Source: Verrucomicrobiota bacterium (GTDB taxonomy: Bacteria > Verrucomicrobiota > Verrucomicrobiia > CAIQCK01). From it: a stretch of DNA of 64,000 nt. Both the position numbers and the translations under genes were made by a program. The notes under the pieces are model-generated. The model did not search any database and had not been told where the DNA came from. It saw only the letters and a program-made list of their open reading frames with translations. Every line of letters begins with the position of its first letter. Positions within the stretch are counted from its first letter, which is position 1. Where the stretch lies: positions 1-64,000 of the forward strand of contig JAPLTX010000052.1 of assembly GCA_026397915.1 (NCBI GenBank), read 5' to 3'. Below are positions 24,896 to 34,632 of this stretch, piece after piece.

Positions 24896-25342
24896 TTAGC
24901 TGTTCCAGCCTTTTTGCTTTTGTCGCTCTTGAACGAACTGTTGGGCAAATTCACGGAAGCTGCGGCGCGACAGATACCAGATGGAGATGGTGTTCATCGT
25001 GATCAGGATGAATGGGAATACGAGTCCAATTCGTATTTCCAAATCACGGCGCACCACGGGAACATTTAGCGCTGTCCATAATGTGGTCGTGAACATGAAA
25101 GCTGACCAAGCGGTCAGGCAAACAAGCAGTGCAATGCAAACCCATCTTGGAATTGGGTTCAGTTTCATCAGCCCGATGATCAGCCATGCGGCTGGCAATG
25201 CCACAACAATCAGGGCGCACAATACCCATGTTTCTTCAATAACGCCGGCCGGCAGGGAGTGGAAAGCAAAACCCAGTATCCCGAAGTAAATCGCAAAGAG
25301 ACACCACGCCGCCACGAAGTAGAGACCGATGGGGCGTTTCAT
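24896..25342 (-). CDS. Small four-helix membrane protein, copy A
   Basis: A 148-residue protein with four hydrophobic segments, starting MKRPIGLYFVAAWC and ending in the cytosolic amphipathic segment SIWYLSRRSFREFAQQFVQERQKQK. It is clearly paralogous to the next gene upstream (25354-25791): the first eight residues and the last 25 are nearly identical, while the middle helices have diverged. I do not recognise the family. The two copies lie 11 bases apart in the same direction, a tandem duplication. Confidence 0.7.
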   Translation of the reverse strand: MKRPIGLYFVAAWCLFAIYFGILGFAFHSLPAGVIEETWVLCALIVVALPAAWLIIGLMKLNPIPRWVCIALLVCLTAWSAFMFTTTLWTALNVPVVRRDLEIRIGLVFPFILITMNTISIWYLSRRSFREFAQQFVQERQKQKGWNS

Positions 25343-25353
25343 GGTGATCGTTG

Positions 25354-25791
25354 TCAGTTCGATGGCGCGCGTGGCCGCTCCAGCTTCTGCTTCTGCCGCT
25401 CCTCAACGAACTGCCGGGCAAACTCACGGAAGCTGCGGCGCGAAAGATACCAAATGGAGAGAACGCTTGGGGTCAAGGCGAGTATGGATCCGGCTGCGAC
25501 AGCGATTAGTGCGAGTGTGCGGTGTCTGAACTCGGGAGTGTGCAGGATCATTGATGCAGAATCTATGCCCGCCAAGAGTGTCATGGCGATCGGGTAACTA
25601 AGAAATACCACGCATATCCATCGAGAGATCGGCTTGAGTTGTATGAGGCCAATAACCAACCATGCGCTTAGTGCGAACGACGCAACTTCCAATAAAATGA
25701 ACTCCTCTTTTTGGTGAAGGATTGCTATTTGACCGAGTAGAAAGAAGGAATACCACGCCGCCGCGAGGTAGAGACCGATAGGGCGTTTCAT
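25354..25791 (-). CDS. Small four-helix membrane protein, copy B
   Basis: A 145-residue protein beginning MKRPIGLYLAAAWYSF and ending SRRSFREFARQFVEERQKQKLERP. The frame extends nine codons further, but that would run into the terminator of the xylA operon at 25805-25833, so the ATG at 25791 is chosen; it also matches the start of copy A. The conserved segment with SRRSFREFA at the C-terminus may be the functional part. Function unknown. Confidence 0.7.
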   Translation of the reverse strand: MKRPIGLYLAAAWYSFFLLGQIAILHQKEEFILLEVASFALSAWLVIGLIQLKPISRWICVVFLSYPIAMTLLAGIDSASMILHTPEFRHRTLALIAVAAGSILALTPSVLSIWYLSRRSFREFARQFVEERQKQKLERPRAPSN

Positions 25792-25804
25792 CGGTGGGAA
25801 AAAA

Positions 25805-25833
25805 CAGAGGGGCGGCATGAGGCCGCCCCTCTG
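25805..25833 (-). terminator. Rho-independent terminator of the xylA-oxidoreductase operon
   Basis: A 12-bp perfect stem CAGAGGGGCGGC/GCCGCCCCTCTG with an ATGAG loop starts 17 bases after the oxidoreductase stop codon. On the minus strand it is followed by six T. It is a strong intrinsic terminator. Confidence 0.9.
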
Positions 25834-25849
25834 CTCGACGACAACTTCG

Positions 25850-27040
25850 TTAGATGCTCTTCGGCATCGCGGTCCACGCGCTCTTGGCGGCGTTGCTCTT
25901 GATGCACGTCTCGATGAACGCTAGACCCATCCAGCCGTCCTCGACGTTGGCATACTTCGCGCCGTCGCACTTGAACGACTTGCCGGCCTTCCATGCGCGC
26001 ACGTCGGCTTCGAAGCAGCGGTGCAGACGCGCGAACGCATCGTGGAACGCCTCCGGGTGGCCGCTGGGGATCGTCGGCTCGGCCATGAGATCGGCGGGCA
26101 TGTCTTTCGGCAGGAAGCCGTCGCCGGGCGTGACCGCGCCGCGGTAATAGATGCGGTCGGGTTGGTTGGGCAGGCAGATGGTGATGGACTCCGGGGCCTC
26201 CTGACGCCACTGGAGCGTGCCCTTGGTGCCGGCGACGAGGATGCCGAGGTCGTTCTTCTTGCCGATGCAAATCTGCGAGGCGCGGACGAGGGCTTTGCCG
26301 CCGTTGCTGAGTTTGCAGTAGATGGTGAAATGATCGTCAATCGGCCGGCCTTCGACGAACATCTCCAGATGCGCCGCGATGTCGGTGACGTTCAGGCCGG
26401 TGACGTAGCGGAGCTGCATCAACGCGTGCGTGCCGATGTCGCCGCCGCAGCCGGAGCCGCCCGCGAGCTTCGGGTTGGTGCGCCATGCGGCTTGCATTTG
26501 GCCGGTGGCTTCGAGTTTCGTCGCGAGCCAGCCTTGGATGTAATAGCTGTCCACCCAGCGCACGTCGCCGAGCAGACCGCTGCGGACGATGTAGCGCGCG
26601 AGGCGGCTGGTCCAGTGGCCGAGGTAGGTGTGGGCGACGCAGAAGGGGATGTTGAGCTTGCGGGAGGTGGCGACGAGTTCCTCGGCCTCCTTGAGGTTCA
26701 TGCAGAGCGGCTTCTCGCAGAAGACCGCGATGCCCGCTTTCATCGCTTTCATCGCCGGGTCGAAGTGGACGAAGTTCGGCGTGACGATGAGGATGTAGTC
26801 GAGCTTCTGGTCCGCTGGGAGCGTCGCGTTGGCGGCGATCATCTCGTCGTAGGAGCCGTAACCCTTGATGGGGTAGGGCCAGTTGGCGGCTTCTTCGAGC
26901 GCGACCTTGGGGTCGGGGAAGAGCGCGGCGGCCGTGACACGGCGAGTGCCGTCAAAGTGAATGGCTTTCTGGTGGGGCTGGACGATGAACGCGCCTTTGC
27001 CGCCGCCTACCAAACCGACGTTAAGAGGTCTTTGTGACAT
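25850..27040 (-). CDS. Gfo/Idh/MocA family oxidoreductase (cytosolic)
   Basis: A 396-residue NAD(P)-dependent sugar dehydrogenase-like protein without an export signal. The N-terminal Rossmann fold shows VGLVGGGKGAFIVQPHQKA, an atypically extended glycine loop. The signature FCEKPL follows near residue 122. The C-terminal domain has the GSGCGGDIGTHALMQLRYVTG catalytic-helix region. It lies downstream of xylA in the same direction with 54 bases between and shares its terminator, so it may oxidise or epimerise the same sugar or a derivative (inference). The substrate is unknown. Confidence 0.88.
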   Translation of the reverse strand: MSQRPLNVGLVGGGKGAFIVQPHQKAIHFDGTRRVTAAALFPDPKVALEEAANWPYPIKGYGSYDEMIAANATLPADQKLDYILIVTPNFVHFDPAMKAMKAGIAVFCEKPLCMNLKEAEELVATSRKLNIPFCVAHTYLGHWTSRLARYIVRSGLLGDVRWVDSYYIQGWLATKLEATGQMQAAWRTNPKLAGGSGCGGDIGTHALMQLRYVTGLNVTDIAAHLEMFVEGRPIDDHFTIYCKLSNGGKALVRASQICIGKKNDLGILVAGTKGTLQWRQEAPESITICLPNQPDRIYYRGAVTPGDGFLPKDMPADLMAEPTIPSGHPEAFHDAFARLHRCFEADVRAWKAGKSFKCDGAKYANVEDGWMGLAFIETCIKSNAAKSAWTAMPKSI

Positions 27041-27094
27041 GATGTTTCCTTTCGTGTTGTTGATTCGTTTGTTTCAGATGAAAGCGTTGTTCGC

Positions 27095-28411
<1,317 letters not shown>

Positions 28412-28674
28412 AGTTTGATTCTCTCGTTTTTCAGCAGTTGATGTTTCGGTGCCTTGAGCGCGGATAGATAAGCCAATCGGTGCGCGGCAGGCAATGCAGA
28501 AATGAGGTGCGATCGTTATTTCGCGGCGACCTTCTTGATATTGGCCTCGCAGGCAACGCGACGAACAAGCAGCCGACAGGAACGACACACGGGCGTTTCA
28601 TGCGAGAATTCATTCGGACAGTGGCGCGACATTCTAGTTGAAAACGTCGCGCGCTCAATACAATGTTTGCAGCC

Positions 28675-29037
28675 ATGTTAGTGACTTTGCTTAAATCTAA
28701 GATTCATCGCGCCACCGTGAGCGGATCGAGCGCGGATTACGAGGGCAGCCTGACGATTGATTTGGAGTTGATGGAGAAGGTCGGACTGGTGCCGTATGAA
28801 CGTATTCTGGCCAGCAACATGGCCAACGGCGCGCGGTTCGAAACCTACGCCATCCCGGGGGAGCGCGGCAAACGACAGATCGTGCTTAACGGCGCCACCG
28901 CGCATCTCGGCAAGGCCGGCGATTTGCTCACGATCATGAGTTTCATCGAGGTCGAGCCGAAACTGGCGCGCGACTGGAAACCGAAAGTGGTCGTCCTCGG
29001 CAAGGCTAACGGCATCGTTACCGAGCGCGGAATCTGA
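28675..29037 (+). CDS. panD: Aspartate 1-decarboxylase precursor
   Basis: A 120-residue pyruvoyl-dependent enzyme that decarboxylates aspartate to beta-alanine for pantothenate and CoA synthesis. From the ATG at 28675 (MLVTLLKSKIHRATV) the self-processing site is G24-S25 (YEGSLTID), exactly the position used in the family: cleavage makes the pyruvoyl group at S25. Starting at the upstream ATG at 28663 would add four residues. Downstream motifs ILASNMANGARFETY and IVLNGATAHLGKAGD are intact. Its neighbours are unrelated. Confidence 0.95.
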   Translation: MLVTLLKSKIHRATVSGSSADYEGSLTIDLELMEKVGLVPYERILASNMANGARFETYAIPGERGKRQIVLNGATAHLGKAGDLLTIMSFIEVEPKLARDWKPKVVVLGKANGIVTERGI

Positions 29038-29066
29038 GCGGTGGCGGTCGGTCGGATCTGCAAGAG

Positions 29067-31124
29067 TTACTTGCTTGGCGCCGCGTCGGCCCAGCGTTTG
29101 CGGTCGCAGAAGAAGAGCATGTTGATGCCTTCAAACCGCTCGGGCGGGATGGCTTCCTTGAGCGGAAAATCCTGGGGAACTTTCAGGAACCTCAAGACGT
29201 CGGCCCACGGCCACCATTCGTCAAACATGATCTCCGACAGAAACCGACGATTCAGCGTGATCGGCGTCAACAGCAGTGCGGCAACGTGTTGGTGCAGGTC
29301 GTTGATGTCGTAGAACTGCTTCCGATGCATGGGAAGCCAGAAGCAACGGCGGTTTCCATACCAAGCCACGGCCCAAGGTTGATCGCTCGCCATGAATTCT
29401 TTCAGGTCGAGATAACCAGCGGCCTCAGCGATCTTCGGCGGGTGATACGGTGGGTAGGCATACCGATCCGCTGTCGGGCCGATCAGCCGCAGGCCGACCG
29501 GAAGCGCCGTCGCCGCGACAAATAAGGCGACAACGCAACCGCGCCAGAGCGGGATGAAAATCTGCAGCCGGTCCAGCATGGTGAAGAAGATCGCCGTGCC
29601 ATACATCGTGATGAGCGGTATGGCCAGCACAAGCAGATTACCTTCCTGGGCCAGACAGTGTGGCGGACGCGGCTGAAGGCCGAGGACGCATGTAACCAGG
29701 AAGAACACCCCGGCGCTGCCGACGGCGAACCACTTGAACCGGTTGACGGAAAGGCGGCGGAATCGGTAGAACAGGGCTGCGGCGAAGAACGCCATGATGA
29801 CGCCGCCGCCGCTGGTCCACGGGCTGTCGGTCCAGATTTCTCTCGCATTAATGCCGGTCTTCATGGCGATCATCTTAAGCGTCGCTGCGCCGAAATTCGG
29901 ATCCAGCGAACGTTCCAGATTGTCGCGGAGGAGAGAGGGGACTTTTTCGTAGATACCGGTCGTGGCCAGACCGAGCGGGTTGTTACACATCCAGTAGTTT
30001 CGCGCCATCCACGGAGCCGCCAAGGTCAGAAACATCGCAATCATGCCGAGGGCCACCCAGCCGCCGCGCACCAGACCCCACATTCGCCAGGCCAGGATGC
30101 ACGCGGGAAGGAGTAGCCAGCCGGCGGAGTATTTCACCAGAAACGCCATGCCAATAATGGCGCCGGCGAGCAGCGTCAGCAACAGCGCGATCACAGGGCG
30201 GCGCTCCTGCGCACGCAGATCGTTGGCGACCACCAGCGCGAATGTCGCCAAGCCCAGCCACATCATCGCGAACATCACGTTCAAGCCGGAGATGGCGTAT
30301 TGGCAAATGGTTTCGGACAGGACAAACAACGCGGCGGCTGTGACCCCTACGCGACGGTCAAACAACCGGCGGGCAATGAAGTAGATGAGCCAGCCGTTGA
30401 TCAGCGTCAACGGTATGCCGAGTCCGTAAACAATCCACCGATCCGGCCCAAAGCCCGTTGCCGCCTGCTCGGGTCCGACTTTGAACGAAGTGGCCGGCGC
30501 CCAGAACAAGGCGAACAGCATCAAGCAGAACAGAATGCCAACGCCGTGCCACGGCAGTTCGCCCTTGCGGAGTTTCATTCTCAACCCCCTTGGCACGACC
30601 CAGAACAGCAGCCATGCGCCGGCAATCCCCGACAAGGTCCACGTCCAGTAAGGCCAACTCATCAACTCGAACAGACGTTGCCGCTTTGTTTGCGGCTCGC
30701 CCCATTTCCATGACGGCGGTGGCTCGTCACCGGGCCACAGGTTGCCTTTTTGCACCATGTAGAACAAAGTGCCGATCAACACCGGATACGCCGGCGGATT
30801 CATCAGGTCCGGATGCTTCTCCAGCATCGCGTTACGCCAGCGCGGACAGTGCAATTGTTGCCACATACTCAACGGTCGGATGAACTGGGTCGTGTAGCCG
30901 TCGCCGCGCAGCAGATTGCGGCCGAGCTGGGCCTGGTCCATCGCCTCCGGATACCGCAAGCTGGAGAACTGATTGCCCGCATAAAGGAGCAGCATCGTGC
31001 CGAGCGCCACCGCCAGCAACACGCCGCGCAACACGCGCTGGCCGATGCCGATGTCCAGCGAATGAACCGTGTCCTGAATCGCGGCCTGTATCGGCCGCAG
31101 TTTTTCTTCTTCCGGGGTGCTCAC
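29067..31124 (-). CDS. Dolichyl-phosphate-mannose-type (GT39-like) membrane glycosyltransferase
   Basis: A 685-residue integral membrane protein with about 11-13 transmembrane helices. A cytosolic N-terminus (MSTPEEEKLRPIQ) precedes the first helix. A large extracytoplasmic loop carries SLRYPEAMDQAQLGRNLLRGDGYTT, where the acidic residues after the first helix fit the catalytic position of GT-C/ArnT-PMT enzymes. They use a lipid-linked sugar to modify lipids or proteins on the periplasmic side. The C-terminal soluble tail is about 150 residues. It starts with GTG overlapping the stop of the NtrC-type regulator, so it belongs to the kinase/regulator operon. Confidence 0.75.
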   Translation of the reverse strand: MSTPEEEKLRPIQAAIQDTVHSLDIGIGQRVLRGVLLAVALGTMLLLYAGNQFSSLRYPEAMDQAQLGRNLLRGDGYTTQFIRPLSMWQQLHCPRWRNAMLEKHPDLMNPPAYPVLIGTLFYMVQKGNLWPGDEPPPSWKWGEPQTKRQRLFELMSWPYWTWTLSGIAGAWLLFWVVPRGLRMKLRKGELPWHGVGILFCLMLFALFWAPATSFKVGPEQAATGFGPDRWIVYGLGIPLTLINGWLIYFIARRLFDRRVGVTAAALFVLSETICQYAISGLNVMFAMMWLGLATFALVVANDLRAQERRPVIALLLTLLAGAIIGMAFLVKYSAGWLLLPACILAWRMWGLVRGGWVALGMIAMFLTLAAPWMARNYWMCNNPLGLATTGIYEKVPSLLRDNLERSLDPNFGAATLKMIAMKTGINAREIWTDSPWTSGGGVIMAFFAAALFYRFRRLSVNRFKWFAVGSAGVFFLVTCVLGLQPRPPHCLAQEGNLLVLAIPLITMYGTAIFFTMLDRLQIFIPLWRGCVVALFVAATALPVGLRLIGPTADRYAYPPYHPPKIAEAAGYLDLKEFMASDQPWAVAWYGNRRCFWLPMHRKQFYDINDLHQHVAALLLTPITLNRRFLSEIMFDEWWPWADVLRFLKVPQDFPLKEAIPPERFEGINMLFFCDRKRWADAAPSK

Positions 31125-32515
31125 AGGTCTTCCAGCTTATAGTCGTGCAGCTTTCGATGCAAGGTGCGTCGGCTGATGCCGAGCCGGCGCGCGGATTCGC
31201 TGCGATTGCCTTCGGTGGCTTTCAGCGCATTGATAATCATCAGCCGCTCCACTTCGTCCAGGGTGAGACCGCTCTTGGCCAGTTGCTCCGGTGGCACGTC
31301 GCCTTGCTCGTGCGCTGTCTCAACCATGGCGCTCACGGCGGGCGGCAGATCACGCGCACCGATCTTGTCGCTACGGGCCAGCACCACCGCGCGCTCAATG
31401 GCGGTGCGCAATTCGCGGACATTGCCGGGCCATGGATAGAGTTGCAAGGCGTTCATCGCTTCGGGTGTGATTTCGGTGATGGCCTTGTTGTTCTCGCGCG
31501 CATACTCCCGCAGGAACGCGTTCGCCAGTAGCACGACATCCTCGGCCCGCTGCCGCAAGGGCGGCAGAGTGATGGTGACGACTTGCAAACGGTAGAAAAG
31601 GTCGTCGCGGAACTTGCCAGCCTTGACCAGCTCCTCCAGGTTGCGGTTGGTGGCGGCTACGAGCCTCACGTCCACGGACAGCGTCTTGTTGCCGCCGACG
31701 CGCTCAAACTGGCGCTCGCCAAGCACGCGCAAAATCTTTACTTGCACCGACGGATCAATCTCGCCGATCTCATCAAGGAAAAGCGTCCCGCCGTCGGCCT
31801 CCTCGAAGCGGCCGATCCGCCGCTCTAGCGCGCCGGTGAACGCGCCTCTCTCGTGGCCGAAGAGTTCGCTCTCCAGCAGGTTTTGCGACAGCGCGGCGCA
31901 ATGCACGGCCAGAAACGGCCCGTTGCGCCGCGGGCTGAGTTGGTGAACAGCGCGGGCAACCACTTCCTTGCCGGTGCCGCTCTCACCTTGGATCAACACC
32001 GTGGCGCGGCTCGGCGCGACCTGGCGGACCGTGTCGAGCACCTCAACCATCGGCGCGGATTGGCCGATGATGTTCTCCATACCATAGCGTTTGTCGAGTT
32101 GCTGGCGCAGCGTGACGTTCTCCGCCTCCAGTCGCTGGCTTTTCAGCGCGCGCGCCAGCACCAGTTCGAGCCGGTCGAGGTCAATCGGCTTGGTCAAATA
32201 ATCGTGCGCGCCCCGGCGCATCGCCTCGACGGCGTTCTCGACGGTGCCATAGGCCGTCATGACGATGCAGACCGGTGGGCGCGCGACCGACTGCGCGCGT
32301 TGCACCAGTTGCAGACCGTCGAAGTCCGGCATCCGCAGGTCGGTCAGGAGGATGTCGAAACTTTCGCCTTCCAGCAGCCGCATCGCCGCCGCGCCGTCCT
32401 CGGCGATGGTGATGGCGTAATCTTTCTCCAGCGCGCGGCGCAGGCCCTCGCGCGTGTGCTTTTCGTCGTCAACGATCAGCACGCTCGGTTTCGATGACGA
32501 ATTCACGGTTTCCAT
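31121..32515 (-). CDS. NtrC-family sigma-54-dependent response regulator
   Basis: A 464-residue three-domain activator. The receiver domain (about 10-125) has VLIVDDEKHTREGL and the phosphoacceptor aspartate in LLTDLRMPDFDGL. The AAA+ domain (about 145-375) has Walker A QGESGTGKEVVARAV, the sigma-54-contacting loop GAFTGA and Walker B GGTLFLDEIGEIDP. The C-terminal Fis-type helix-turn-helix has NRSESARRLGISRRTLHRKL. It would activate sigma-54 promoters when phosphorylated by the upstream kinase, whose stop is two bases before its ATG at 32515. The target genes are not evident; no clear -24/-12 promoter was found in the window. Confidence 0.95.
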   Translation of the reverse strand: METVNSSSKPSVLIVDDEKHTREGLRRALEKDYAITIAEDGAAAMRLLEGESFDILLTDLRMPDFDGLQLVQRAQSVARPPVCIVMTAYGTVENAVEAMRRGAHDYLTKPIDLDRLELVLARALKSQRLEAENVTLRQQLDKRYGMENIIGQSAPMVEVLDTVRQVAPSRATVLIQGESGTGKEVVARAVHQLSPRRNGPFLAVHCAALSQNLLESELFGHERGAFTGALERRIGRFEEADGGTLFLDEIGEIDPSVQVKILRVLGERQFERVGGNKTLSVDVRLVAATNRNLEELVKAGKFRDDLFYRLQVVTITLPPLRQRAEDVVLLANAFLREYARENNKAITEITPEAMNALQLYPWPGNVRELRTAIERAVVLARSDKIGARDLPPAVSAMVETAHEQGDVPPEQLAKSGLTLDEVERLMIINALKATEGNRSESARRLGISRRTLHRKLHDYKLEDL

Positions 32516-32517
32516 AA

Positions 32518-33699
32518 TCAACTTCCCACGGCTGCTTCCAGTTGCTTGACCGCCGAGCCGGGCGGCGCTTCCAACACGCGGGCGCGTTTCTCCCGCGTCG
32601 GCAGGCGGACGCGGAACGCGGTGCCTTTGCCGACGGCGCTGTCCACATCAATGGCGCCGCCGTGCTGCTGGACAATCCGCCGCACGATCATCAAGCCCAG
32701 GCCAGAGCCGCCTTGCTTGGTGCTTTCATACGGCTCAAAGATTCTTCCGATGAGGTTGGGCGGAAGGCCGACGCCGGTGTCGGTAACGTTCACAACGACA
32801 TAATCGTCCGTGCGCTCGGTTGCGATGGTCAGTTTGCCGCCGGGTTTCATTGCTTGCAGGGCGTTCTTGATGAGGTTGATGAAAACCTGTTTCATCTGGT
32901 CATGGTCGATCCAGACACGCGGCAGTCCCCGGCTCAGGTTGACTTCTGTCACGATGCCGGCGTCTTGAATCTCCGCGCTCATGAATTGAAGTGTGTCCTC
33001 GACGACGGAGTTCAAAGATTCCAGCTCCATGCGCGGCAGGGCAGGGCGGGCGGCGCGCAGAAAGTCCGAGATGATCTTGTCCATCCGGGCCACCTCGACC
33101 TTGGCGACACGCACGGATTCCTTCAACGTGGCGCGCTTGTCGGCAGGCAGATGGCGCAATTCGCGGTCGAGAAGTTGCAGGTGGATGGTCAACGAGTTCA
33201 GCGGGTTGCCGATCTCGTGCGCGACGCCAGCGGCCAGCAACGATACAGCCTCGTTGCGCTCGCTGGCAATGGCATCGGCGGTTCGCCTGCGCGCGGTTGT
33301 GACGTCGCGCAGGATCAACACCGTGCCGCCGCCTGCGGTCGTCAACGGCACCGCGTGGAGATGCAGATAGCGTTGCTGCGGATAGAAGACCTCGATTTCG
33401 CGGCTGAAGACGCGCGGACGGCCGTTGCCCGCCACGTCCCATTTCAGGTCGGGTAAATAGCGCCTCAATAGCAGCCCGATCGCCGTCTCCTGCGGAACAC
33501 CGAGCAACTCCGTTGCGGCCTGGTTGAGGTAGGAGATTCGGCCTTCAGCGTCGGTGACGATGACGCCTTCGGCCAGCGAGTTGAACACTGCCTCGAAGAA
33601 ACCTTTCTCACCCGCAAGCTGGCCGAAGTAATCCTGCACCCGCTCGGTGTCGAGCCAGTTCAGTTTCCCCAGCAGTTTTTGTCGAAACTTGGGTTTCAT
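32518..33699 (-). CDS. PAS-domain sensor histidine kinase (NtrB-like)
   Basis: A 393-residue cytosolic kinase without transmembrane segments. The PAS domain (about 35-130) shows FNSLAEGVIVTDAEGRISYLN. The dimerisation/phosphoacceptor H box is GVAHEIGNPLNSLTIHL (histidine near 178). The HATPase domain carries the N box FINLIKNALQAM, VTDTGVGLPPN and GGSGLGLMIVRRI. It is the cognate partner of the adjacent NtrC-type regulator, as gene order and spacing indicate. The signal sensed by the PAS domain is unknown. It is divergent from a single-domain receiver gene at 33942. Confidence 0.93.
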   Translation of the reverse strand: MKPKFRQKLLGKLNWLDTERVQDYFGQLAGEKGFFEAVFNSLAEGVIVTDAEGRISYLNQAATELLGVPQETAIGLLLRRYLPDLKWDVAGNGRPRVFSREIEVFYPQQRYLHLHAVPLTTAGGGTVLILRDVTTARRRTADAIASERNEAVSLLAAGVAHEIGNPLNSLTIHLQLLDRELRHLPADKRATLKESVRVAKVEVARMDKIISDFLRAARPALPRMELESLNSVVEDTLQFMSAEIQDAGIVTEVNLSRGLPRVWIDHDQMKQVFINLIKNALQAMKPGGKLTIATERTDDYVVVNVTDTGVGLPPNLIGRIFEPYESTKQGGSGLGLMIVRRIVQQHGGAIDVDSAVGKGTAFRVRLPTREKRARVLEAPPGSAVKQLEAAVGS

Positions 33700-33941
33700 T
33701 GATACAACTCGTCACACCTCGCGCGGCGCGCGGGCGCTCGCCCGGTGCTGGGGCAATCCTGCTCACCTACAACCAAAGTCCTGCGCGAATCATTCATTTC
33801 ACCTGATTTCCCAGCGCAGAATCTACCATAGGCGGCGGGAGAGCTTCAAGCACGGTCTTCGAGCGGCTGCGGCTGTTTTTGCTTGCGGAGGTAGCTCGAA
33901 TCGTTAGATTCGCCACTGTCATTGGCACAAAGGGACCATAA

Positions 33942-34346
33942 ATGGAATTGCCTGTCATCACCATGCCGCGTTCGGGAGCTTCGGGACGCATTCGCCTGCT
34001 TGTGGTGGATGACGACACCGACATCTTCGACTACTTCCGGGAGATTTGCCCTCCATCGCAATTCATCATCGCCACGGCCACGGACGGGCTGACGGCGGAA
34101 CAGCTGGCGCTGAGGGAGACTTTTAACGTGGCGTTTGTGGATTACTTCATGGAGGGGATGAATGGCCCGGAGGCGGCGCAGCTCTTGCATAAAGCGCAGC
34201 CGGCGCTGCCGGTGGTTTTGATGAGCGGGTTTTTTGCCGGGGACCGCGCGAAAGTAATGGAGGCGGCGGGAGCCAGCGAGTTCTTGGTGAAGCCGATCAC
34301 CGCTGAGAACGCGCATGCAATTATCGAGCGGCTGGTTGGAAGATAA
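33942..34346 (+). CDS. Single-domain response regulator (CheY-like)
   Basis: A 134-residue protein with one receiver domain: acidic pocket RLLVVDDDTDIFDYF, phosphoacceptor aspartate in VAFVDYFMEGMNG, VVLMSGFFAGDRAKV with the conserved serine, and the lysine in FLVKPI. No output domain is present, so it works through protein contact or as a phosphate sink. A 15-residue extra N-terminus precedes the domain. Divergent orientation from the NtrB-like kinase 242 bp away suggests a phosphorelay or competition with that system (inference). Confidence 0.88.
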   Translation: MELPVITMPRSGASGRIRLLVVDDDTDIFDYFREICPPSQFIIATATDGLTAEQLALRETFNVAFVDYFMEGMNGPEAAQLLHKAQPALPVVLMSGFFAGDRAKVMEAAGASEFLVKPITAENAHAIIERLVGR

Positions 34347-34390
34347 AGATCCCGTGCGGAAGTCATGACGACGATGGAGGCGCGGGGCTG

Positions 34391-34415
34391 TGTAGCGGAG
34401 GCGTCCCTGCCTTCA
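34391..34415. repeat. REP-like fragment TGTAGCGG
   Basis: TGTAGCGGAGGCGTCCCTGCC in the 286-bp gap between the receiver gene and the convergent cytochrome gene begins like the reverse strand of the element at 11111-11134 and resembles dispersed repeats seen in verrucomicrobial genomes (from memory). The rest of this gap (34347-34632) shows no gene. Confidence 0.4.
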
Positions 34416-34632
34416 TTCCTTTGTCTGCATTCCCCTCTCTGAAGTCACCGGCGGGTGTAGCACGTCCTTTGGCTCTTCATCGTGTTGTTAAGCCCGTCAT
34501 AGCCTTGGTGGAGGCGCTTCAAACGCGGTCTGCAGGTGTGGTGGTTTCTGGGTTGCAGGAGCTTGCGGTCTGGTTAGCGCGCGGCGGAATTGTGCCGCCG
34601 AGGCTCGAATTCTTTCCAGAGGCCGGTCGCCG

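Noticed and set aside
33700-33941. Search for a sigma-54 -24/-12 promoter near the NtrC-type regulator
   Set aside because: TGGCAC-like pieces occur, but none with a properly spaced TTGC element.
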